Assembly: GCA_027491435.1 (NCBI GenBank)
Contig: JAOZFG010000004.1
Span: forward strand, 202,626 to 266,625
DNA: 64,000 nt
Direction: 5' to 3'
Source of the DNA: Thermoproteota archaeon
GTDB taxonomy: Archaea > Korarchaeota > Korarchaeia > Korarchaeales > Korarchaeaceae
Within the stretch, counting starts at the first letter, position 1. Each line of letters begins with the position of its first letter. This document shows, piece after piece, positions 23,735 to 31,341 of this stretch. The notes beneath the pieces are model-generated. The model saw nothing but the letters and a program-made list of their open reading frames with translations, did not search any database and had not been told where the DNA came from. Position numbers and translations under genes: made by a program.

Positions 23735-24511
23735 ATGAACATAGCGGTTCTCCTTAAGCAGTCAATTGACGTTCAGGAGCTTATGGTAGATCCAGACTCA
23801 GATAAGATCTACCTGGAGGAAGCTCCGACGAAACCTGGGGAGATAGACCTCAATGCCGTGGAAGAGGCCGTCAGGATTAAGGAGAAGGTCGGGGGCAAGG
23901 CCACTCTTATAATGTTGTCCACTTGGGGATCGTCAGGGAAGAGGAAGAGGGAAGCGAGGGAGGCGATTAAGCGGTCTCTAGCCATGGGCCTCGACGACGC
24001 CATCTTCATATTTGGAGCCGATGGCAGGGAGGTAGACACCTACGTTTCAGCCAAGGTGATCGCCGAGAAGGTTAGGGAGATAGAAGCTAATCTAGTTCTG
24101 GCTGGGGAGGGAAGTGAGGACAACTTCACAGGCCTTCTACCAGCTAGGGTAGCTGCTGAGCTGGGCTGGCCCTACGTGGCCTACGCCACCTCGATAGAGG
24201 TTGAGGGAGATCACCTAATAGTGACCAGAAGCCTGGAGGACTACGAGGAGAAGGTTAAGGTGAAGCTGCCCGCCGTTATCTCAGTTACCCAGGAGATAAA
24301 CAAGCCCAGGATACCCAAGCTGATGGAGATAGTAAAGGCTGGGAAAAAACCTGTTAAAGAGGAGGAATTTAATAAGAAACATGAATCAAAACTGAAGATT
24401 AAGTCTATAAAAGTTCCTAAAGTAGAGAGGAAAAAAGTGGTTATTGAGGGAGATTTAGACGAGGTCCTGGACAAACTCCTGCAGGCTCTCAAAGAGGAGG
24501 GAGTGATATAG
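23735..24511 (+). CDS. fixA: Electron transfer flavoprotein beta subunit (second set, FixA)
   Basis: A 258-residue EtfB-type protein: MNIAVLLKQSIDVQELMVD at the N terminus, MGLDDAIFIFGADGREVDTY and the nucleotide loop GEGSEDNFTGLLPARVAAELGWPYVAYA. The loop differs strongly from the first EtfB (no QVGP). The C-terminal tail after about residue 195 is Lys- and Glu-rich. ATG follows GGTGATCCC. It heads a plus-strand operon fixA-fixB-fixC-thiolase, so it probably works with the FixC/FixX quinone oxidoreductase rather than with the acyl-CoA dehydrogenase on the other strand. Confidence 0.92.
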   Translation: MNIAVLLKQSIDVQELMVDPDSDKIYLEEAPTKPGEIDLNAVEEAVRIKEKVGGKATLIMLSTWGSSGKRKREAREAIKRSLAMGLDDAIFIFGADGREVDTYVSAKVIAEKVREIEANLVLAGEGSEDNFTGLLPARVAAELGWPYVAYATSIEVEGDHLIVTRSLEDYEEKVKVKLPAVISVTQEINKPRIPKLMEIVKAGKKPVKEEEFNKKHESKLKIKSIKVPKVERKKVVIEGDLDEVLDKLLQALKEEGVI

Positions 24512-24523
24512 GGGGGCGTTGTC

Positions 24524-25417
24524 ATGAGGGTGGTCATCTATTCTGACGTGTTGGACCTGGCCAAAGAGCTTATTGGGCTTGCTAACGAGCTTAATGCTGA
24601 AACTGAGCTAATTTTAGCTGGAATGGAGCCTGATAACGTGGTGGGAGTCGATAGAATCACGCTTTACAGGGGCATTTCTCCGGAGGACCAGGAACTAGTG
24701 TTAGAGGCGCTGAAACAGGCTGAAGCAGACCTCTACCTGCTCTCTAATGACAGAAGGGGTAGGGAGTTAGTGGGGTTGCTGGCCCACTCTAAAGGAGGGG
24801 CTTCAATTGTAGATGCCACCAGCGTTAAGGTGGAAGGGGACAGGGTGATAGCCGAGAGGATGACTCTGGGCGGTAAGGGCGTGGCCGTGGAGGAGGCCAA
24901 GATGCCTGCGGTCATATCTGTGATGGCAGGCAAGTACAAGCCGCCAGAGGAGGGTAAATCCCCTGAAATAATTGAGAAGGAAGCTCCTTCAATAGAGAGG
25001 AGGGTTGAACTCGTCGACAAGAAGGAAAAGCCCAAGGTAGGGGTTCCCCTGGATAAGGCGGATGTGGTGATAGCTGTAGGCAGGGGCTTCAAGAAGAAGG
25101 AGGATCTTAAGATGGCCTACGAGCTGGCCGAAATCCTGGGGGGCGTGGTCGGCGCCACCAGGCCACTGGCCGCTGACCTCAAGTGGATGCCCGAGGAGGT
25201 CTGGATAGGAATAAGCGGAGTTAGGATAAGGCCAAAGCTCCTCATAGTCATTGGGGCATCTGGACAACAGCAGTTCTCGGCAGGCATAATGGACTCCAAG
25301 GTTGTCGTGGCCATAAACAACGACGAGAAGGCCCCCATATTTGAGGTCTCCGACTACGGCATAGTGGCTGACTTGTATGAGGCGGTTCCCAAGCTTATAG
25401 AGAAGCTGAAAAGGTGA
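24524..25417 (+). CDS. fixB: Electron transfer flavoprotein alpha subunit (second set, FixB)
   Basis: A 297-residue EtfA-type protein. VVIAVGRGFKKKEDLKMA, RPLAADLKWMPEEVWIGISG and KVVVAINNDEKAPIFEVSDYGIVADLYEAVPKL form the C-terminal FAD domain. The FAD loop usually reads S-R-x-x-V-D-x-G-W-x-x-x-x-Q-I-G-Q-T-G; here it is PLAADLKWMPEEVWIGISG, without the QTG triplet, an unusual change. The N-terminal domain is shorter than in the first EtfA (297 against 341 residues). The stop overlaps the GTG of FixC by 4 nt, giving translational coupling. Confidence 0.92.
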   Translation: MRVVIYSDVLDLAKELIGLANELNAETELILAGMEPDNVVGVDRITLYRGISPEDQELVLEALKQAEADLYLLSNDRRGRELVGLLAHSKGGASIVDATSVKVEGDRVIAERMTLGGKGVAVEEAKMPAVISVMAGKYKPPEEGKSPEIIEKEAPSIERRVELVDKKEKPKVGVPLDKADVVIAVGRGFKKKEDLKMAYELAEILGGVVGATRPLAADLKWMPEEVWIGISGVRIRPKLLIVIGASGQQQFSAGIMDSKVVVAINNDEKAPIFEVSDYGIVADLYEAVPKLIEKLKR

Positions 25418-26709
25418 ACTTGATGGCTGATTTCGACGTAATAGTTGTGGGCGCGGGCCCTGCCGGGTCCGTCGCCTCCTACCTACTAGCTAAAAAGGGG
25501 TACACCGTGCTACTAGTTGATAGAGGGAAGAGGGTAGGCTCCAAGAACATGTTCGGTGGGAGGCTGTACGCTTGGTCCCTTCAGGAGGTCTTCCCTAACT
25601 TCTGGGAAGAAGCTCCAGTAGAGAGAGAGGTTAAGAAGGAAGTTTTGGGATTCATCTCGGGAAACGAGGGGGTGGAGGTATCCCTGAGCTGGGAACCTCA
25701 GGCTAAGAGCTTCACTCTCCTCAGGGCCAAATTCGACGAGTGGCTCTCACAGAAGGCTGAAGACGCTGGAGTTGAGGTTATATCAGGCATAAGGGTGGAA
25801 AGTCCGCTAATAGAAGGCGGCAAGGTTAAGGGGATAGTGGCGGAAGGGGATGAGCGACTGGAATCAGAGGTGGTGGTGGCTGCTGACGGGGTCCTCAGTT
25901 TTATGGCAGAGAAAGCGGGTCTGCGACCGCCCTTAAGGAAAGAAGACTTTGCAGTTGGCGTTAAAGAGGTAATTGAGCTTCCCAAGGAGAAGATAGAGGA
26001 CAGGTTCGGGCTGGAAGGTAAGGAAGGCGCAGCTCAACTTTACATAGGCTTCACGGGAGGGGTTATAGGAGGTGGCTTCATATACACGAACCTGAACACG
26101 ATATCCCTGGGAGTGGTGGCCAGAATAGGCTCCCTTTACGAGAGCTTGGACAAGGTTCAGTACTCAATGTGGAACTTGCTGGATGAGTTTAAAGCGCACC
26201 CCATGATCAGGAAGTACGTGAGGGGCGGTAAGCTCGTTGAGTACTCTGCACACCTGATACCTGAGACGCAGTTCCTTAGGGAGGTAAAGCTCTATAGCGA
26301 TGGGATAGTCTTAGTAGGCGACGCCGCTGGTTTCTGCGTTAACTACGGAGTCACCGTCAGGGGAATGGACTTCGCAATAGAGAGCGCCAAGGCAGCCGCC
26401 GAAGCAATAGATCATGCCCTCAAATCTGGAGGGGCTACCTCATCTAACTTGTCCAAATATCTGGAGCTGCTCAACAAGGGCATGATGAGGGAGCTGGACC
26501 AGGCTAAGAAAGCAGTAGATCTGATGGAGAACCCCAGAATATACACCTCCTACCCGAACCTAATCATTAAGCTTATGAAGCACATGTTCCACGTTAGTGG
26601 TAGGCCCAGGAAGAGCCTCTACGAAGCTTCAAAGGAGTTCATGAAGGAAGAAAGCATTTCCTTGTTTACAGCAATTAGGGACATCTGGAAAATGTTAAGG
26701 AGCTTGTAG
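25414..26709 (+). CDS. fixC: Electron-transfer-flavoprotein:quinone oxidoreductase FixC
   Basis: A 431-residue flavoprotein with DFDVIVVGAGPAGSVASYLLAKKGYTVLLVDRG (residues 6-38) as the FAD-binding beta-alpha-beta unit and GIVLVGDAAGFCVNYGVTVRGMDFAIESA (about 298-326) as the second FAD motif. These features, with GSKNMFGGRLY, identify FixC, which takes electrons from FixAB and passes them to menaquinone with FixX. FixABCX (EtfABCX) complexes are known in some archaea to bifurcate electrons from NADH to quinone and ferredoxin. GTG start, 4-nt overlap with fixB. Confidence 0.94.
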   Translation: MNLMADFDVIVVGAGPAGSVASYLLAKKGYTVLLVDRGKRVGSKNMFGGRLYAWSLQEVFPNFWEEAPVEREVKKEVLGFISGNEGVEVSLSWEPQAKSFTLLRAKFDEWLSQKAEDAGVEVISGIRVESPLIEGGKVKGIVAEGDERLESEVVVAADGVLSFMAEKAGLRPPLRKEDFAVGVKEVIELPKEKIEDRFGLEGKEGAAQLYIGFTGGVIGGGFIYTNLNTISLGVVARIGSLYESLDKVQYSMWNLLDEFKAHPMIRKYVRGGKLVEYSAHLIPETQFLREVKLYSDGIVLVGDAAGFCVNYGVTVRGMDFAIESAKAAAEAIDHALKSGGATSSNLSKYLELLNKGMMRELDQAKKAVDLMENPRIYTSYPNLIIKLMKHMFHVSGRPRKSLYEASKEFMKEESISLFTAIRDIWKMLRSL

Positions 26710-26721
26710 CAGGGTGATCTT

Positions 26722-27909
26722 ATGGAGGTGGGCGAGGTTTACATAGTAGGCATGGCTAGAACTCCCATAGGGAAGTTCGGCAAATCCCTAGTTAAGTACT
26801 CGGCCACAGACCTTGGGGCCGTGGCGATATCCGCGGCCCTCAGGAGGAGTGGCCTAGATCCATCGGATGTGGATGAGGTGATAATGGGAAATGTTCTTCA
26901 AGCCCTATTGGGTCAGAACCCAGCTAGACAGGCTGCCTTAAAGGCAGGAATACCTGTACATGTCCCAGGGTACACCGTCAACAAGGTGTGCGCGTCGAGC
27001 CTTAAAGCAGTCTCCCTGGCAGCCCAGAGCATAGCCTTAGGCGAGAACAGGGTAGTGGTAGCGGGCGGAATGGAAAGCATGAGCAACGCCCCCTATGCGC
27101 TACCTTCAGCCTGGAGGAGGGGGGTCAGATTCTCCTTCGCCGGCGAGAAGATTTACGACGTGATGATACACGACGGCTTGACGGACCCCCATACGGGTAT
27201 GCTCATGGGCGAGGAGGCCGAGCTGACGGCGAGGAAGTGGGGGATAACCAGGGAGGAGTCGGATGAGTTCGCAGTGATGAGTCACATGAGGGCGGCCGAG
27301 GCCACGAAGAGAGGCTACTTCTCTAGGGAGATAGAGCCCATCAAGCGGGGAGACGAGGTGATTCTGGATTACGACGAGGGAATAAGGCCTGACACTAGCA
27401 TAGAGGCAGTAGCTAAGTTGAAACCCGTGTTCAGGCCGGACGGGATAATAACCGCAGCTAATGCCTCTCAGCTGAGCGACGGGGCTGCCGCCTTGGTGCT
27501 AGCCTCCAAAGAGGTTGTAGAGGAGAAAGGGCTCAGACCTCTGGCTAGGATACTAGGGTACGCCTCTGCCTCGGTGGAGCCCCAGGACTTCGTTGAAGCT
27601 CCCATATACGCCACTAAAAAACTGTTAAACAGGCTTAACATGAACATAAATGAATTCGATCTCATAGAGGACAATGAGGCCTTTGCTCTAGCGGTCTTAG
27701 TGGTGGCGCGCGGCCTCGGAATCTCCTTGGATAAAGTCAACGTGTTCGGCGGAGCGGTTGCCTTGGGACACCCAATAGGGGCTAGCGGGGCTAGGATACT
27801 AGTAACGTTAATAAACGCTCTGTCCATCAGGGGAGGTAAGAAGGGCCTAGCCACCATATGCCACGGCGGCGGAGGCGCCCACAGCTTGGCAATAGAGCTA
27901 GTGACTTAG
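26722..27909 (+). CDS. Acetyl-CoA acetyltransferase (thiolase)
   Basis: A 395-residue degradative-type thiolase that splits or makes acetoacetyl-CoA or another 3-ketoacyl-CoA. All three catalytic elements are in place: the nucleophile Cys in NKVCASSLKAVSL (about residue 91), the His in GGAVALGHPIGASGARI, and the second Cys in ICHGGGGAHSLAIE at the C terminus. It follows FixC by 12 nt and is in the fixAB-fixC operon, so fatty-acid-like or amino-acid-derived acyl-CoA breakdown is the context. It contrasts with the second thiolase at 39907-41055, which has lost the nucleophile. Confidence 0.94.
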   Translation: MEVGEVYIVGMARTPIGKFGKSLVKYSATDLGAVAISAALRRSGLDPSDVDEVIMGNVLQALLGQNPARQAALKAGIPVHVPGYTVNKVCASSLKAVSLAAQSIALGENRVVVAGGMESMSNAPYALPSAWRRGVRFSFAGEKIYDVMIHDGLTDPHTGMLMGEEAELTARKWGITREESDEFAVMSHMRAAEATKRGYFSREIEPIKRGDEVILDYDEGIRPDTSIEAVAKLKPVFRPDGIITAANASQLSDGAAALVLASKEVVEEKGLRPLARILGYASASVEPQDFVEAPIYATKKLLNRLNMNINEFDLIEDNEAFALAVLVVARGLGISLDKVNVFGGAVALGHPIGASGARILVTLINALSIRGGKKGLATICHGGGGAHSLAIELVT

Positions 27910-27982
27910 ACAAATGTCGTTTTTTCCACGTACAATAAACGTTTTTATAGAGGAGCCGCTGGATATGGTCAAGGTGAGATTC

Positions 27983-28186
27983 ATGAACCAGCAGGTGACG
28001 CTGAGCGTTGAGAGAGATCTCATCGATGCCATCGATGCTCTCGTAGCTGAGGGGATGTTTAAGAGTAGATCTGAGGCCATAAAGGCTGCTCTCTTAGGCT
28101 TCATAAGGACTAAGAACGCTGAAAGGGTTAAGGAGCTTTTCGAGCAGGCCATTGATGATGTTATTTCCGATTACAGGAGGAAGTAG
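27983..28186 (+). CDS. Ribbon-helix-helix (CopG-like) DNA-binding protein
   Basis: A 67-residue protein with the ribbon-helix-helix fold: QQVTLSVERDLIDAIDALVAEGMFKSRSEAIKAALLGFI. The strand (QVTLSV), two helices and the G-x-F-x-S-R-S-E-A turn are textbook CopG/NikR N-terminal features. The remaining tail (RTKNAERVKELFEQ) is helical and may mediate dimer contacts. ATG 27983 was chosen because AGGTGA precedes it by 5 nt and the fold starts there; a longer frame from 27914 adds 23 unlike residues. A TATA-like stretch TTTTTATA lies at about 27948-27956. Regulated targets unknown. Confidence 0.85.
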   Translation: MNQQVTLSVERDLIDAIDALVAEGMFKSRSEAIKAALLGFIRTKNAERVKELFEQAIDDVISDYRRK

Positions 28187-28247
28187 GACCTATTTCACCT
28201 ATCGTCAGCCTTGAGCTTTTTATTTTTCTCCACATTGAGGATTAGAG

Positions 28248-28889
28248 ATGCCCATCTCGATTAAGGGGTTCAGGTTAACCGCCTCCCTTGACCTTGATGA
28301 GGCCCTAGACAAGATGTCGAAATGGGCCGAGGTTCAGGAGAGAGAAGGGTTTAAGCTGACGACAAATTTCGAGGAACTTGTCCTGGGGGATTACTATTTG
28401 CAGGGAGTCCTCCTCAAAGATTCTTTAAGGACTAATAGGAGCAGGTTAGGGACTCAGAGGGTCATCGTGACGGAATCACACCCATTCAGAATATCAGAAG
28501 TTGACGACTCTCGCTACGTGATGATCTCATCTAACAGGAAGCAAGCCTACAACCTCGCCTCCAAGATCCTCTCTCCCTTGAAACTGATCGGAGAGCTAGA
28601 GGATTGCGTGATATCGGAGCTCGAATCCTTGGGATCAGACTATAGGGCGGTACACCTCTCCGGGGTTGGCGGCCTATCCAGGCTAGTGATGGTAGGGCGC
28701 TCAGTTGACGCCACATTCATTTACAGAGAGCTCTCCAAAGGGGCGAGGATAACTTACGTTCAGTTTTACGATGACGAGTTGGGGGCAACCGTGGGAGTAA
28801 GCTGGGACATGTCGATCCTCATATTCTCTAGGGTCGATTTAGATGCTGCCTTCAACTACGTAGAGGGATTAATGGGCAGGCTGTGTTAA
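28248..28889 (+). CDS. Hypothetical cytoplasmic protein (213 aa)
   Basis: No family recognised. The protein is soluble with mixed charge. It has an N-terminal helical part (LDLDEALDKMSKWAEVQERE), a strand-rich part from about 60 to 110 and a C-terminal half containing HLSGVGGLSRLVMVGRSVDATFIYRELSKGARITYVQFYDDELGATVGVSW, where a beta-alpha pattern is visible. It may be a divergent enzyme or a fusion of two small folds. ATG 28248; 61 nt after the RHH gene and 31 nt before the next, so it may belong to one operon with the RHH protein and the following small genes. Confidence 0.55.
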   Translation: MPISIKGFRLTASLDLDEALDKMSKWAEVQEREGFKLTTNFEELVLGDYYLQGVLLKDSLRTNRSRLGTQRVIVTESHPFRISEVDDSRYVMISSNRKQAYNLASKILSPLKLIGELEDCVISELESLGSDYRAVHLSGVGGLSRLVMVGRSVDATFIYRELSKGARITYVQFYDDELGATVGVSWDMSILIFSRVDLDAAFNYVEGLMGRLC

Positions 28890-28920
28890 CCTTTTAGGGA
28901 GGGTAATTCCTTCTCCCCCT

Positions 28921-29163
28921 ATGGAACTCAGGTTACAGAGGGGCCCCCTAACGGTGAAATGCGAGCTAAATGAAAATATCTTAAGATTAATCCTGTATAG
29001 AGGATCAAGAATAGGACTCAGAATCCATGAAAGGTTAAAGAACGTGTTGAAGGATGTGAGGGAGCTCAGGTCCAGGCCGAGGTGGCTAGGGGAGGATAGC
29101 GATTCTCTCATCAGGGAGTGCCTGCTGAAACTAGAGGAGATGATCAGGGATGAGGAAGGCTAA
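28921..29163 (+). CDS. Small hypothetical protein (80 aa)
   Basis: No family recognised. It has a beta-rich N terminus (MELRLQRGPLTVKCELNENILRLILYRG) and a charged helical C terminus ending in LLKLEEMIRDEEG. The last 14 nt overlap the following gene, so both are probably translated together. Codon use is like its neighbours. Co-location with an SSB gene 330 nt downstream hints at nucleic-acid work, but nothing in the sequence proves it. Confidence 0.5.
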   Translation: MELRLQRGPLTVKCELNENILRLILYRGSRIGLRIHERLKNVLKDVRELRSRPRWLGEDSDSLIRECLLKLEEMIRDEEG

Positions 29164-29440
29164 GCTACTAAAGAAGATAAGCATGATATGCGTCGGAGCA
29201 AACAGAGTTGACTCTTATGAGGCCGAAGGTTATGTGGTGAGGGACGGCTCCAGGTATCTCACGTTCATTGTGGAGAAAGAGCGGGATAAAACTGAGAAGG
29301 TCTTGGGAGTGTGGTTTGGGGAGTTCTCCAGCCTGGACGAGGCCCTTAAGACCATGAGGAACATCCAATACGATTTAGGAAGGATGAATGACAGGGGCTT
29401 CGGTTGTCATGAGGCCATCGACTACTCCAATGACGCATAA
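29150..29440 (+). CDS. Small hypothetical protein (96 aa)
   Basis: No family recognised. The protein is basic at the N terminus (MRKAKLLKKI) and then has alternating strands: SMICVGAN, YEAEGYVVRDGSRYLTFIVEKERD, KVLGVWFGEF, and helix SLDEALKTMRNI. It could be a small alpha/beta or OB-like protein. ATG 29150 overlaps the preceding gene by 14 nt. The stop (29438-29440) sits within the AT-rich promoter region of the SSB gene. Confidence 0.5.
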   Translation: MRKAKLLKKISMICVGANRVDSYEAEGYVVRDGSRYLTFIVEKERDKTEKVLGVWFGEFSSLDEALKTMRNIQYDLGRMNDRGFGCHEAIDYSNDA

Positions 29441-29460
29441 CTTTATTAACGCGTCGAGGG
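29430..29460 (+). promoter_or_regulatory. Candidate SSB promoter with flanking inverted repeat
   Basis: A TATA-like CTTTATTAA lies at 29441-29449. It is flanked by GACGC (29432-29436) and GCGTC (29451-29455), an inverted repeat with 14 nt between. A protein bound to the two arms would cover the TATA box, so this could be an operator. The repeat is short and the call is tentative. Confidence 0.4.
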
Positions 29461-29490
29461 TAAAGTTGCAATTCGTAACGGGCGAGTCGT

Positions 29491-29895
29491 ATGTCTGTCG
29501 AGAAGAAGGTATCTGATTTGAAGCCCGGCGAGGACGGAGTCAACCTGAAAGTCCGAGTTTTAAGCGTTGGCGAGTCAAGGGTTGTCGAGACGAGGAGTGG
29601 CCCGAGAACCCTCTCTGAGGCTATTGTAGGGGACGAAACTGGTAGAGTTACCCTCACCCTCTGGGGAGATCACGCGGGTGCGCTTGAAGAAGGTCAGGCT
29701 GTGGAGGTTCAGAACGCCTTCACCACAGTCTTCAGGGGAAAGGTTCAGCTCAACGTAGGCAGGAGGGGTAAACTCGAACAAATAGATGATTCGGAAGTGG
29801 TATCAGCTGAAGAAGTTCCTGAGAGCTTTCCTGAGGCTCCCGACGGGTATAGACCCTACAAGAGAAGGTATGGGGGTTACCGGAAGAGGTGGTAA
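29491..29895 (+). CDS. ssb: Single-stranded DNA-binding protein (crenarchaeal-type OB fold)
   Basis: A 134-residue protein with an N-terminal OB fold (about 5-100), including VNLKVRVLSVGESRVVETRSG, LSEAIVGDETGRVTLTLWGDHAGALEEGQAV and VFRGKVQLNVGRRGKLE. The TVTLTLWGD-like strand and the GDETG turn resemble Sulfolobus SSB and RPA OB domains. The short C-terminal tail is basic and aromatic (YRPYKRRYGGYRKRW), unlike the acidic tail of bacterial SSB. It would coat single-stranded DNA in replication and repair. ATG 29491, with its own promoter region at 29430-29460. Confidence 0.85.
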   Translation: MSVEKKVSDLKPGEDGVNLKVRVLSVGESRVVETRSGPRTLSEAIVGDETGRVTLTLWGDHAGALEEGQAVEVQNAFTTVFRGKVQLNVGRRGKLEQIDDSEVVSAEEVPESFPEAPDGYRPYKRRYGGYRKRW

Positions 29896-29953
29896 CTCCC
29901 CTCTCTTTTTAAGTTCGATCCCACTACCTAACAGCTAAAACTTAAGTTATTCA

Positions 29954-31258
29954 GTGGGGCACCCATCAAGGGTGTTTCAACTGGTTAACGTGGAGTTCGC
30001 AGAATGGACCAAGCTGATACCAGAATCTGAGATTAGGAGGCTCCTCAGGTATAAAGTGAAGTATTACTTTGCTGGAGGCAAGCCAGGAGTTTTACCCCTC
30101 GGCGCGTTTCCACTAATAATGATGGAGATAGCCAAGGCGGAGCTTGAAGCTATATTCTCGGGTCACGAGAAGAGGGTGATCGACGATTACAATTACGGAC
30201 CAACTGAGGGGCTTCCAGAGGTCAGGAAGGTTATGGCTAGGATAATGAGGGAAAGGGACGGCCTAGATCTGGATCCCGAAGAGGGTTGGAAGGACGTGCT
30301 CATCACTACTGGATCACAGCAGGCGATACACCTTATAATGGACGTTCTTACGAACCCTGGAGACCTTGTGGTTGTCCCTCAGCCCGTCTACTTGGGCTTC
30401 GTCAACGTGGTCAGCAAGTTCCTATCCAACGTGATAACAGTTCCCTCAGATCTCAATGGAGTAATTCCTGAGTACGTTGAGGAGGCGATTACAGCGGCTG
30501 AGAAGCAGTTGGGCAAGAAGCCTAAGATGGTTTACGTGGTTCCGGACTCGGACAACCCTTCGGGGACTACCATGCCAGAGGACAGGAGGAGGAAGCTCTT
30601 GGACATAGTTAAGGACAAGGACATCTACCTGGTGGAGGACGCTGCCTATAGGGAGATACAGTTCAGGGGAGAGAAGCTCAAGCCGATAAGGCACCTGGAT
30701 AAGGAGGGGACTCACGTGATATACTTGAGGTCCACAAGCAAGGAGGTCGCCGTGCTCAGGGTTGGCTACAGCTTGATGCCTCCGGAGGTTAGGGAGCAGG
30801 TGATAAAAGCCAAGGGTTACAACGACCTGTGTACTCCAACCATAACTCAGAAGATAGCGGCCCTCTACTACGAGAGGTACTTTGAGGAGTACATAAAGAA
30901 GGTCAGAGAGGGCTACAGGAAGAGGTACGAGGCCATGGCCAAGGCGATAGATGAAAACTTCCCGGAGGGCATTAGGACTGATCCAACAGGGGGCTTCTTC
31001 ATATGGTGGATCTCCGAAAACAAGGAGTTCGACGCTAAGAAGTTCTTGGAGGAGGTGGCCATACCAAACGAAGTACTTTATGTCCCTGGAGAGGCCTTCT
31101 ACCCAATAAAGGGGTACTCTTACGACCCGGAGAGCGGCAAGCTAGTCAATGCCACGAGGAAGAAGAACGAGATGAGGTTAAGCTACTCCTACTCCACCGT
31201 GGAGGAGATAGAGGAGGGCATCTCCTTCCTAGGGAGGCTGCTCAGGCAGCACTCCTAA
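29954..31258 (+). CDS. PLP-dependent aminotransferase class I/II
   Basis: A 434-residue fold-type I aminotransferase. NYGPTEGLPEVRKVMARIM (about 78-96), ITTGSQQAIHLIMDVL, the PLP-Asn and Tyr region VPDSDNPSGTTM, the Asp in LVEDAAYREI, the Schiff-base Lys in RSTSKEVAVLRVGY and the closing Arg in NEMRLSYSYST are visible. The set is that of broad-specificity 2-aminoadipate/aromatic aminotransferases (LysN/Ar8AT type). GTG 29954 is the annotated start; an alternative GTG at 29972 is possible. It probably works in amino-acid degradation with the Liv transporter, but the substrate is not fixed by sequence. Confidence 0.9.
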   Translation: MGHPSRVFQLVNVEFAEWTKLIPESEIRRLLRYKVKYYFAGGKPGVLPLGAFPLIMMEIAKAELEAIFSGHEKRVIDDYNYGPTEGLPEVRKVMARIMRERDGLDLDPEEGWKDVLITTGSQQAIHLIMDVLTNPGDLVVVPQPVYLGFVNVVSKFLSNVITVPSDLNGVIPEYVEEAITAAEKQLGKKPKMVYVVPDSDNPSGTTMPEDRRRKLLDIVKDKDIYLVEDAAYREIQFRGEKLKPIRHLDKEGTHVIYLRSTSKEVAVLRVGYSLMPPEVREQVIKAKGYNDLCTPTITQKIAALYYERYFEEYIKKVREGYRKRYEAMAKAIDENFPEGIRTDPTGGFFIWWISENKEFDAKKFLEEVAIPNEVLYVPGEAFYPIKGYSYDPESGKLVNATRKKNEMRLSYSYSTVEEIEEGISFLGRLLRQHS

Positions 31259-31298
31259 CACCACAAAATTTTTAACGACCGTTTTCCCGGCCGGATAA

Positions 31299-31309
31299 CT
31301 ATAAATTAA
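31299..31309 (+). promoter_or_regulatory. Fumarase operon promoter (TATA box)
   Basis: CTATAAATTA sits at 31299-31308, about 33-43 nt before the fumarase alpha ATG at 31342, a normal archaeal spacing. A T run at 31269-31273 just upstream probably ends the aminotransferase transcript. Confidence 0.55.
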
Positions 31310-31341
31310 AGCCTTTTCCTTTTCCTGAGGGGGTAACCCCG

